From Flavobacteriales bacterium UBA5933 (GTDB lineage: Bacteria; Bacteroidota; Bacteroidia; Flavobacteriales; Weeksellaceae), in contig DJDD01000083.1 of NCBI GenBank assembly GCA_002430925.1, positions 2,238 to 8,085 on the forward strand: DNA of 5,848 bases. The letters run 5' to 3'. Positions within the stretch are counted from its first letter, which is position 1. Each line of letters starts with the position of its first letter. Both the position numbers and the translations under genes were made by a program. Below are positions 1 to 5,848 of this stretch, piece after piece. A model generated the notes under the pieces. That model saw only the letters and a program-made list of their open reading frames with translations, did no database searches and was not told where the DNA came from.

Positions 1-1
1 C

Positions 2-169
2 GCTAAAATTATAGAAATTGGGGATTTAAGAAAATTTGTAGGTCATTTGGAATTAGATGCCAATAATCAAATTTATAAAGCAGAAAATTCATTTTATCCA
101 ACGCTTAATCAAATAGCAACTTTTGAAGTTGGTTCTATAAAAGTAATCAACGGACAAATAATAAATTAA
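2..169 (+). CDS. C-terminal fragment of an unidentified protein
   Basis: The open frame enters from the left edge and gives 55 residues before a TAA stop; its start lies outside the window. The readable tail ends in TFEVGSIKVINGQIIN, a beta-rich, charged and hydrophilic stretch with no membrane segment. I do not recognise the family from this piece. The frame is open throughout and its codon use matches the genes that follow, so it is very probably the real 3' end of a gene. It stops 35 nt before the thioredoxin-like lipoprotein on the same strand, with no terminator hairpin visible between, so the two may be cotranscribed. A function cannot be given from what is visible. Confidence 0.7.
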   Translation, partial: AKIIEIGDLRKFVGHLELDANNQIYKAENSFYPTLNQIATFEVGSIKVINGQIIN

Positions 170-204
170 ACACATTAAGACAACTATAAAAACTATATTT
201 TACG

Positions 205-756
205 ATGAAAAAAATATATCTATTTACAATCTTTTTGGCATTCAGTTTCTCATTTTTTAATTGTGCTCAACAAAAAGTAGCTCATAACACAAAAGTGGTA
301 GAAAACGGAAAAAACATCCTTATTGGTGAGTTTGATCGCAAAGCTTTAGAGGATCCAGAATTCAAAAAATGGTTCGATGATGAATATAACTCTTACGAAA
401 TAGAACAAAATAAATTAGTAGGAATTGAGAATTTAAAAGATTATTCAATAGAAATTTTCTTAGGAACTTGGTGTCCAGATTCTCGCCGAGAAGTTCCTCG
501 TTTATTAAAAATACTAGATCAAGAGAAATTTCCAGCATCACAATTACATTTAATTGCTGTAAATCATAAAAAGAAAAGTAATAATGGAGAAGAAGTAGGG
601 AAAAATGTTTCTCATGTTCCAACAATAATTGTTTATGATAAAAATAAAAAAGAAGTAGGACGTATTGTAGAAAGTCCAGTTTCTGCATATTTAGAAGAAG
701 ATTTGGCACAAATTGTGAAAGGAACTCCACTGAAACCAAATTATTCAAATGATTAG
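205..756 (+). CDS. TlpA-like thioredoxin-fold lipoprotein with monothiol CPDS site
   Basis: This is a 183-residue exported protein. Residues 1-20 form a lipoprotein signal: MKK, a Phe-rich hydrophobic core, then Cys20 in SFFNC. That is a loose lipobox, so anchoring is probable but not certain. The thioredoxin-like core spans about 75-172. The active-site loop GTWCPDSRREVPRL contains Cys90, with Ser93 where a classical CxxC protein has its second Cys. Pro139 in HVPT fits the conserved cis-proline that faces the active site. Bacteroidota thioredoxin-family proteins with WCxDSRRE-type sites are familiar, so the missing Cys is probably a family trait rather than damage. A single Cys cannot form an intramolecular disulfide; a mixed-disulfide (monothiol) or non-redox role is inferred. 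The ATG at 205 is chosen because it starts the signal peptide directly. The stop overlaps the next start by 8 nt, suggesting coupled translation with the DUF4230 gene. Confidence 0.88.
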   Translation: MKKIYLFTIFLAFSFSFFNCAQQKVAHNTKVVENGKNILIGEFDRKALEDPEFKKWFDDEYNSYEIEQNKLVGIENLKDYSIEIFLGTWCPDSRREVPRLLKILDQEKFPASQLHLIAVNHKKKSNNGEEVGKNVSHVPTIIVYDKNKKEVGRIVESPVSAYLEEDLAQIVKGTPLKPNYSND

Positions 757-1372
757 AAAAAATTTAAAATATGTAATATTAGGTCTTTTCGCATTCTTTT
801 TTGGAGTAATGTTGACTTATATTATAACAGATAAATTTAAGAAAGAAGATTCCAATGAACAATCATACGTAATTGCTTATCAGATTGATAAAATGAATAA
901 AATGATTGTAGCAGAACAAATGTATTCTGATATGTACAATCATACGTCCAAAAAGTCTTTACCAGGTTTAGGAAGTATTTATTCATCGGATAAAAAAGTA
1001 ACACTTTTGGTTAAAGCAAAGGCACAAGCCACATATGATCTTAAACAAATGGATATAGAATTAGATTCTATAAATAAAAAAATTATTATAAAATCTATTC
1101 CACCTGTAGAAATTAAAGTTTATCCAGATGTTAGCTTTTATGATATGGACCAAAGTGTTTTTAATCGATTTAGTAAAGACGATTTAAACGGAATCAAAAA
1201 ACGTGCTGTTGCGCATGTCGAGAAAACAATCGATAAAACTCAACTAAAGCAAGAAGCACATAAGCAGTTAATTCAGAATCTTGGAGATTTATACTTCCTT
1301 GCAAAAACCTATGGTTGGCAAATAGAAGATAAAACAGAATATGCCCCAGAACTGAAAAAGATTTATTATTAA
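749..1372 (+). CDS. DUF4230 family membrane-anchored protein
   Basis: This is a 207-residue protein with one N-terminal membrane segment (about 8-26, after MIRKNLK) and a large, probably extracytoplasmic domain. The body matches what I know of DUF4230 proteins: a segment with KMIVAEQMYS (51-60), a beta strand VTLLVKAKAQATYDL (84-98), then IIIKSIPPVEIKVYPDVSFY (112-131), and a helical C-terminal half with KKRAVAHVEKTI (150-161). The family is widespread in Bacteroidota and other bacteria; to my knowledge it has no established biochemical role. The start ATG lies inside the last codons of the lipoprotein gene, an 8-nt overlap, and gives the membrane anchor immediately. The strong hairpin terminator begins 24 nt after the stop, so this is the last gene of its unit. 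The pairing suggests a shared cell-envelope task, but nothing in the sequence says which. Confidence 0.85.
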   Translation: MIRKNLKYVILGLFAFFFGVMLTYIITDKFKKEDSNEQSYVIAYQIDKMNKMIVAEQMYSDMYNHTSKKSLPGLGSIYSSDKKVTLLVKAKAQATYDLKQMDIELDSINKKIIIKSIPPVEIKVYPDVSFYDMDQSVFNRFSKDDLNGIKKRAVAHVEKTIDKTQLKQEAHKQLIQNLGDLYFLAKTYGWQIEDKTEYAPELKKIYY

Positions 1373-1395
1373 TAGAATATAATCTAAAAATACAT

Positions 1396-1429
1396 AAAAA
1401 CCTCTCATTAACCTTAATGAGAGGTTTTT
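1396..1429 (+). terminator. Strong intrinsic terminator, likely bidirectional
   Basis: A perfect 15-bp inverted repeat (1396-1410 with 1415-1429) has a 4-nt loop, ACCT. The core stem is CCTCTCATTA/TAATGAGAGG. It is flanked by an A5 tract on the left arm and a T6 tract on the right (1425-1430), so it could also stop transcription coming from the right. It begins 24 nt after the DUF4230 stop codon and separates the left block from the metal-related block. Confidence 0.92.
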
Positions 1430-1455
1430 TGTTATATGTCTAATAAATTTAATTT

Positions 1456-1532
1456 GGGCAATCCCTGCGGGTCGCGCTATCCCTTTCAATCTTTTTCTGA
1501 GGAAAAAGGATTTCCAGTACTATCGCTATTGC
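1456..1532. repeat. GC-rich intergenic element resembling a dispersed flavobacterial repeat
   Basis: About 28 nt (1456-1483) hold 20 G or C bases in otherwise very AT-rich DNA, including CCCTGCGGGTCGCGC with a CCC-TGC-GGG mini-hairpin. After it, ATCTTTTTC (1489-1497) pairs with GAAAAAGGAT (1502-1511) across a TGAG loop with one bulged base. The element closes with CTATCGCTATTGC (1520-1532). Read on the minus strand, it runs from a GCAATAGCGATAG start through TGGAAATCCTTTTT to a GACCCGCAGGGATTGCCC end. This layout matches, from memory, repeats scattered between genes in Flavobacterium and relatives, often near terminators as here. Only one copy is in the window, so repetitiveness is inferred. 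No coding function is supported. The rest of the 1430-1641 spacer is AT-rich, with only a weak promoter candidate. Confidence 0.6.
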
Positions 1533-1605
1533 TTTCTTATTTCTCTAGAAGAAAAACTATTGAGAAATATCAAATAAATGTTATTATGTTAGAATCACAT
1601 TTTTT

Positions 1606-1630
1606 TTTGTAGAAAAACATTGTATTTTCG
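1606..1630 (+). promoter_or_regulatory. Possible Bacteroidota-type promoter
   Basis: TATTTTCG at 1623-1630 resembles the Bacteroidota -7 element TAnnTTTG, with one mismatch. TTTG at 1606-1609 could be the -33 element, but the 13-nt gap is shorter than usual. Transcription would start only a few bases before the ATG at 1642. A promoter is expected somewhere here because a terminator lies upstream. The exact placement is weak. Confidence 0.3.
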
Positions 1631-1641
1631 CAACTTGATTT

Positions 1642-1995
1642 ATGAAAGAGAAACTAAAAATCATATTATTATTTCCTTTGTTACTAATGTTCGTTATGAA
1701 TGCTAGTGGAATTAGTGTATGTATAGAACATTCTCAACATAATAAAGATCTTACTACAAAAGTAAAAGAAAGTAAAGATTCAGAAGAAGTTTCTTGGGAC
1801 AATGAAGATATCTGTCATTGTTTGCTTCATATGCAAATGCATCAAGCTTTTGTTCAGCAAGATTTAACACTTATTCCTCCAATTACATCGAAAATTGAAA
1901 AAGAAATGCCTCAACCAAAGGCAATTATTTATCAATGTTTACTCGATTTTTTTAGCTCACGAGCTCCCCCCGTTTATAATTATTATGTAGTATAA
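1642..1995 (+). CDS. Small exported Cys/His/Met-rich putative metal-binding protein
   Basis: This is a 117-residue protein. Residues 1-22 (MKEKLKIILLFPLLLMFVMN) form a signal peptide or membrane anchor, so the rest is probably periplasmic. Two clusters of possible metal ligands follow: CIEHSQH (27-33) and CHCLLHMQMH (58-67), with Cys58, His59, Cys60, His63, Met64, Met66 and His67. An acidic and lysine-rich linker lies between them. A later IPP (78-80), Cys99 and a RAPP tail (107-110) finish the chain. The order of signal peptide, HC-rich centre, PP and a terminal R-x-PP resembles DUF2946-type proteins, and also the small Bacteroidota HYC_CC_PP/DUF6660-like proteins, which often sit beside TonB-dependent receptors and metal genes. 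This is resemblance by eye, not a verified family hit. The mix of Cys, His and Met would suit copper, but zinc or another metal is possible. It precedes the receptor by 143 nt on the same strand. Confidence 0.75.
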   Translation: MKEKLKIILLFPLLLMFVMNASGISVCIEHSQHNKDLTTKVKESKDSEEVSWDNEDICHCLLHMQMHQAFVQQDLTLIPPITSKIEKEMPQPKAIIYQCLLDFFSSRAPPVYNYYVV

Positions 1996-2017
1996 TATTT
2001 TTTAAAGTATTGTACAA

Positions 2018-2081
2018 GGTAGATTATATCTAATCACCAATGATTTTTTATGGATTTTTATGTCAAAAGGCATAGAAAACC
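2018..2081 (+). promoter_or_regulatory. Leader with two imperfect hairpins before the receptor gene
   Basis: The first hairpin (2018-2038) pairs GGT-A-GATTA with TAATCACC: 8 bp, one bulged A and a TATC loop. A six-T run follows at 2044-2049, so it might act as a weak terminator or attenuator. The second (2052-2081) pairs GG-A-TTTTTATGTC with GGCATA-G-AAAA-CC around an AAAA loop: 12 pairs including one G-T wobble, with one bulge on each arm. They may tune expression between the small metal-binding gene and the receptor. In DNA this rich in AT, chance pairing is a real alternative. Confidence 0.3.
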
Positions 2082-2102
2082 TCATTTATTAATATATGTC
2101 AT

Positions 2103-2115
2103 TTATCTAAGATAA
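2103..2115. promoter_or_regulatory. Short palindrome, possible operator of the receptor gene
   Basis: TTATCT-A-AGATAA is a perfect 6-1-6 palindrome that ends 23 nt before the receptor start. A weak -7-like match, TACTTTTA (2125-2132, against TAnnTTTG), lies just after it, so a regulator bound here could block a promoter. No convincing -33 element is seen. The half-sites recall the GATAA blocks of Fur boxes, but their arrangement is inverted relative to the Fur consensus. Chance is plausible at this base composition. Confidence 0.22.
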
Positions 2116-2138
2116 GTGCATGTATACTTTTATATTCA

Positions 2139-4445
2139 ATGTACATCAATAATTATAAAATAAAAACAAATCAATCTTTTATTAAAAGATTGAAATATAT
2201 TATTCCTATTATTTTTCCAAACTTTTTTTATGCACAAGAAGTACAAGAGGATTCTACAACTATAGCAATTCAGACAGTTGAGGTAGTAGGTAGAAAGTCT
2301 AAGAATTATACATCAGATTATTCTTTTGCAGCAACTAAAATTGCAATGAAGAATATTGATATTCCTATGACATTAAATACTGTTACCAAAGAATTAATGA
2401 CAGATAGACAAGCATTTCAGTTAGGAGATGTAATGAAAAATGTAACTGGAGTTTCTCCGTCAAGTTATTACAATCAATATAATATTAGAGGAATAAGTCA
2501 GAATGAAGAGGGACAGATAATTAATGGTTTAAGAACAAGACAGTATTATTTTTTGCAACCAATGACTGCTAATATAGATCGTGTCGAAGTTTTTAAAGGT
2601 CCAGCAAGTATTACGATGTCTAGTGTGGATCCAGGGGGAACTATAAATATGGTGACTAAAAAACCGTTAGTTGAACCACGACATGAAGTGAGTTTCTCTG
2701 CTGGTAGTTTTGATACTTATAGAGCTACTACAGATATTACAGGTCCACTAAATAAAAGTAAAACATTATTGTATCGTTTTAATGCGGCTTATCAAAAAGC
2801 AAAATCTTTTAGAGATTATGTAAATAATAGTGGAACCTTGATTTCTCCTTCGATTACATTCGCACCCAATGATAAAACATCGATTAATGTAGAGATGATT
2901 TATAACGATCTTCATGGTAATTTAGATAGAGGGCAACCGATATTTGGAGCAGTAGCAGGAAAAACAAATTTGAATAGTACATCTAGAAGTTTGAATTTAG
3001 GTTCTCCTGATGATTATTTTAAAACAAAAGAAATGATTCTTATGGGAACTCTTTCTCATAGATTTTCTAATAATTTTAGTTTTAATGCATCTTACATGAA
3101 GCAATATTGGAGAGAAAATCTTCAAGAACATCGAACAACCAATGCTTTTATTCCAGACATTAACAATAATCCAGTTTCTAGTCTTGCAATGATGCAATTT
3201 ATTAGAAGAAAACAGAAATGGGAAGTAGATAATGTGAATGCTTATTTTAATTATAATTTTAAGGTAGGGGAAACAGAACATCAAACACTACTTGGATATG
3301 ATAGTCAAATTTGGGAAAAAAGAAAAGGAGGGTTTCAAAATGCAGCAAGAGGTTTTGTATTAAAAGATGGTTCAGTAGCTTCCTCTTATAATCCTTCTAA
3401 TTCAGATTTATATGAATTTATAGATTATAATGGAATTGTAATTCCCAAAGCAAATGTGACACCGTTTGATTTAACTCCTGGAGCAAAAAATCATGAAGGA
3501 GATGATTACTATAAATTGAATATAGAAACAGCTTTACCATCGGCTTTAACAGTTACACATGCTGCATATGTACAATATTTACTTACATGGAAGAAGTTTA
3601 AAATTTTATCTGGGATTAGACAAGAATGGTTCAAGGATATTACGAATTATAAACAAGAAAATGAAACATCATTTAATAATTCAAAAATGTTATATAGATT
3701 GGGAATAACTTATAACATTACTAATCATATAAATATTTATGGAACTTATTTAACAGGATATCAGCCACAATCTAATACTGTTACTTTAATGCCTAATACA
3801 GGTAGTTTTACAGGAGCAGAATCTGCAGCTAAATTTAAACCATTAACATCCGATTTGAAAGAATTTGGAATTAAAGGTAAGGTTTTTAAAAATCTTTCAT
3901 TTAGCATGGCTATTTATGAAATAAAACAAAAAAATATTATAGTTAATGCAAATAATCCTGCTGAACCAGATGAATTAATACAAAGAGGTGAAGATAGAAG
4001 TAGAGGATTTGAAGCTGAATTTACAGGATATATTTTTCCAGAATGGCATGTTTACGGTGGTTATAGTTATATAGATGCTATAATTTTAAAAGATACCGAT
4101 GAATCACTTATAGGAAAACGAAAAGAGAATACATCCAAAAATTCTTTTAATGTATGGACGCGCTACAATTTTACTAAAGTAAAGTCTCTTAAAAATTTTG
4201 GAGTTGGAATGGGAATTTTGTACCAAAGTTCAAAAGTACCATGGTTTACAAGAAGTTTTGAAGTTCCAGCTTATGCAACTTTGGATACAGCATTATATTA
4301 TGCGCCATTAAAATCTAAGCTACAATTTGCTCTTAACATGAATAATCTTACGAATAAAACATATTGGACAGGTGCACAAAATTATTTAAGACTATTTCCA
4401 GGCGCACCAAGAAATTTTTTAATGACAGTTACTTATAAATTTTAG
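2139..4445 (+). CDS. TonB-dependent siderophore-type outer membrane receptor
   Basis: This 768-residue protein is an outer-membrane gated channel that takes up a metal chelate using TonB-ExbBD energy. Residues 1-32 are the signal region: a long basic n-region, then YIIPIIFPNFFYA. TVEVVGR (46-52) is a likely TonB box. The plug domain is about 60-178, with YNIRGIS (114-120), the run IDRVEVFKGPASITM (146-160) and DPGGTINMVTKKP (164-176), all hallmarks of siderophore receptors. The rest is the 22-strand barrel, with NMNNLTNKTYWTGAQNYLRL near the end and a tail PGAPRNFLMTVTYKF that stops on the aromatic residue expected for BAM recognition. The tail and plug resemble the FhuA/FpvA/FcuA-like group. 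There is no N-terminal carboxypeptidase-like domain, common in Bacteroidota, and no STN signalling domain. The ATG at 2139 is the only start that keeps the signal peptide. The ligand is unknown: a ferric siderophore is the default, a copper or other metallophore an alternative given the neighbour at 1642. Confidence 0.93.
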   Translation: MYINNYKIKTNQSFIKRLKYIIPIIFPNFFYAQEVQEDSTTIAIQTVEVVGRKSKNYTSDYSFAATKIAMKNIDIPMTLNTVTKELMTDRQAFQLGDVMKNVTGVSPSSYYNQYNIRGISQNEEGQIINGLRTRQYYFLQPMTANIDRVEVFKGPASITMSSVDPGGTINMVTKKPLVEPRHEVSFSAGSFDTYRATTDITGPLNKSKTLLYRFNAAYQKAKSFRDYVNNSGTLISPSITFAPNDKTSINVEMIYNDLHGNLDRGQPIFGAVAGKTNLNSTSRSLNLGSPDDYFKTKEMILMGTLSHRFSNNFSFNASYMKQYWRENLQEHRTTNAFIPDINNNPVSSLAMMQFIRRKQKWEVDNVNAYFNYNFKVGETEHQTLLGYDSQIWEKRKGGFQNAARGFVLKDGSVASSYNPSNSDLYEFIDYNGIVIPKANVTPFDLTPGAKNHEGDDYYKLNIETALPSALTVTHAAYVQYLLTWKKFKILSGIRQEWFKDITNYKQENETSFNNSKMLYRLGITYNITNHINIYGTYLTGYQPQSNTVTLMPNTGSFTGAESAAKFKPLTSDLKEFGIKGKVFKNLSFSMAIYEIKQKNIIVNANNPAEPDELIQRGEDRSRGFEAEFTGYIFPEWHVYGGYSYIDAIILKDTDESLIGKRKENTSKNSFNVWTRYNFTKVKSLKNFGVGMGILYQSSKVPWFTRSFEVPAYATLDTALYYAPLKSKLQFALNMNNLTNKTYWTGAQNYLRLFPGAPRNFLMTVTYKF

Positions 4446-4448
4446 AAT

Positions 4449-5848
4449 ATGAGAGTTTTAAATCATATTATTACAAAAACAAGAAGAGACTTAATAAAAA
4501 GTAAACAAAATTTATTAATTATTATAACTCTATTACTATTCTGTACACTTAGCCTTGGTATTGGATTGATGAAATACAAAGAAAATAAGAGCCAAATAGA
4601 TGAATATAGAAAAGAAGTAAGGCAACAATGGGAAAATAGACCAGCGAAACATCCACACAGAATGGCTCATTATGGTTATTTAGTATTTAGAATGAGTCAT
4701 CCAGTAAGTATTTTTGATAATGGCTTAGATAGTTACCTCGGTAATGTAATATTTCTAGAAGCTCATAAACAAAATACAGCCAATCTTTCAGAAGCTGGAA
4801 GTACTGGTGTTTTAGTTCGTTTTGGTTCATTTACAAGTGCTTTTATTTTACAGTGTATTGTTCCTTTAGTTATTTTATTTTTAGGTTTTGGAATAATCGT
4901 TCAAGAAAGAGAAAATGCAATATTAAAACTATTAAGTGTTCAAGGGGCATCTGGAAGAGCCATTCTATGGGGAAAAATTATAGGTCTTTGGCAATTTTCA
5001 TTACTTTTTTTACTTCCTATTTTTCCTTTAATTATGATTGTTGTTTTATTTTCAGATTTTTCGATTTGGCAAGATAGTTTGTTAAGATTAGTATCTATTT
5101 TAGTTGCTTATACTTTATATTATTTTTTTATTTGTTGTATAACTATTACAATATCAGCAAGAAGCAAAAATTCTTCTTTTGCTTTAACAAGTTTAATTGG
5201 TTGTTGGTTGATGATGGTTATTTTTTTACCAAAGGGAATTCAGTTTATAGGTCAAAATATTTATCCAACTCCATCTCGTATTGCATTTGAAACAGAATTA
5301 GAAAAAGATATTTTACAAATAGGAGATAGCCATAATCCAGATGATCCTTATTTTAAAAATATTAAAGATTCTCTTTTATCTCATTATAAAGTAAGTGATG
5401 TAAATGAACTACCTATTAATTATAGTGGTTTTGTCATGAAAGAAGGAGAGCGAATAAGTTCTACTATTTACAATAAGCATCAAAATGAACTTCAACAAAT
5501 GTATCATAAACAATTGTTGCTTGTAGATGTATCTTCTTTTATCAATCCATTAATAGCAATTAAAAATTTTTCTGTGCTAGCATCAGGAACTGATTTTTTT
5601 ACCTACGAAGAATTTCAGAAACAAGCAGAAGAATATCGATATGTTCTTGCACAAAAAATGAATGACTTACAAATAGAACACATTAGTAATATAAAACCAG
5701 ATAAAGGAGGTCCTCCTGCAATTATTTCACAAGATAATTGGAAAAATTTACCTGATTTTAATTATAAATATGCATCATTTACAAAAGGGATAACAACAGA
5801 ATGGATTCCAATTGTAGCAATTTTATTTTGGAGTGTATTCTGTATTGT
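4449..5848 (+). CDS. ABC-2-type permease, DUF3526-like, 3' end outside window
   Basis: The frame is open from the ATG at 4449 to the window edge (466 residues, no stop), so the gene is cut by the window and not broken. Likely membrane segments are about 21-43, 131-150, 178-202, 216-236, 245-262, and one beginning at 452. The cytoplasmic segment QERENAILKLLSVQGASGR (152-170), followed by a GK and a membrane helix, is typical of ABC-2 permeases, where it couples to the ATPase. Two long hydrophilic stretches, about 44-130 and 263-451, are probably extracytoplasmic; the latter carries PTPSRIAFETELE (273-285) and a helical HQNELQQMYHKQLLLVD (344-360). This architecture fits the DUF3526 permeases, which I recall in Bacteroidota clusters with a second permease and an ATP-binding protein. 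It starts 3 nt after the receptor stop, so the two are almost surely cotranscribed. Substrate and direction are unknown; ABC-2 systems are mostly exporters. Confidence 0.82.
   Translation, partial: MRVLNHIITKTRRDLIKSKQNLLIIITLLLFCTLSLGIGLMKYKENKSQIDEYRKEVRQQWENRPAKHPHRMAHYGYLVFRMSHPVSIFDNGLDSYLGNVIFLEAHKQNTANLSEAGSTGVLVRFGSFTSAFILQCIVPLVILFLGFGIIVQERENAILKLLSVQGASGRAILWGKIIGLWQFSLLFLLPIFPLIMIVVLFSDFSIWQDSLLRLVSILVAYTLYYFFICCITITISARSKNSSFALTSLIGCWLMMVIFLPKGIQFIGQNIYPTPSRIAFETELEKDILQIGDSHNPDDPYFKNIKDSLLSHYKVSDVNELPINYSGFVMKEGERISSTIYNKHQNELQQMYHKQLLLVDVSSFINPLIAIKNFSVLASGTDFFTYEEFQKQAEEYRYVLAQKMNDLQIEHISNIKPDKGGPPAIISQDNWKNLPDFNYKYASFTKGITTEWIPIVAILFWSVFCI

Noticed and set aside
194..203. TATATTTTAC considered as a -7 promoter element before the lipoprotein gene
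   Set aside because: It ends one base before the ATG, leaving no room for a leader, and there is no upstream -33 match; cotranscription with the preceding gene is simpler.
362..748. 128-residue open frame on the minus strand
   Set aside because: It lies wholly antisense to the thioredoxin-like lipoprotein gene, and its Leu/Phe-rich translation is what AT-rich antisense DNA gives. No family resemblance.
1456..1483. GC-rich patch considered as part of a tRNA or other structured RNA gene
   Set aside because: No cloverleaf, anticodon arm or T-loop sequence can be drawn; a dispersed repeat explains it better.
1289..1489. 66-residue open frame on the minus strand
   Set aside because: It runs across the DUF4230 3' end, the terminator and part of the GC-rich repeat, so it is a chance frame.
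2103..2115. Palindrome considered as a Fur box
   Set aside because: The GATAA-like half-sites point the wrong way relative to the Fur consensus and only 13 nt match, so it is listed only as an unspecified possible operator.
2997..3284. 95-residue open frame on the minus strand
   Set aside because: It is antisense within the receptor barrel, with no recognisable domain.
4853..5077. 74-residue open frame on the plus strand
   Set aside because: It is out of frame inside the ABC-2 permease gene, whose own frame is continuous and has clear membrane segments.

Overview
The window is AT-rich DNA that looks like a Flavobacteriia (Bacteroidota) chromosome. The signs are very low GC, weak or absent Shine-Dalgarno sequences, a DUF4230 protein, a TlpA-like lipoprotein with a WCPDS active site, and an intergenic GC-rich repeat of a type I recall from flavobacterial genomes. 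All real genes are on the + strand. I see no mobile element, CRISPR array, tRNA or rRNA.

Left block (2-1429): the last 55 codons of an unidentified protein are followed by a thioredoxin-fold lipoprotein with a single active-site cysteine. Its 3' end overlaps by 8 nt the start of a membrane-anchored DUF4230 protein. The block ends at a strong 15-bp hairpin terminator. The lipoprotein and DUF4230 genes look translationally coupled.

Spacer (1430-1641): it holds a GC-rich imperfect-hairpin element (about 1456-1532) that resembles a dispersed flavobacterial intergenic repeat, then AT-rich DNA with a possible promoter just before the next gene.

Right block (1642-5848): this looks like a metal or metallophore uptake cluster. 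First comes a small exported protein rich in Cys, His and Met, with a CHCLLHMQMH segment and a RAPP tail that recall DUF2946-type proteins. A 143-nt leader with two imperfect hairpins and a short palindrome follows. Next is a 768-residue TonB-dependent siderophore-type receptor. Three nucleotides after its stop begins an ABC-2-type permease with a large extracytoplasmic loop (DUF3526-like), which runs off the window end. The likely missing partners, a second permease and an ATPase, would lie just beyond 5848.

Working model (inference): the receptor imports a metal chelate across the outer membrane, the small protein binds or senses metal in the periplasm, and the ABC-2 transporter moves a related substrate across the inner membrane. 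The usual FecCD/FhuB-type importer permease is not seen here. The metal (Fe, Cu or other) and the transport direction cannot be read from the sequence.
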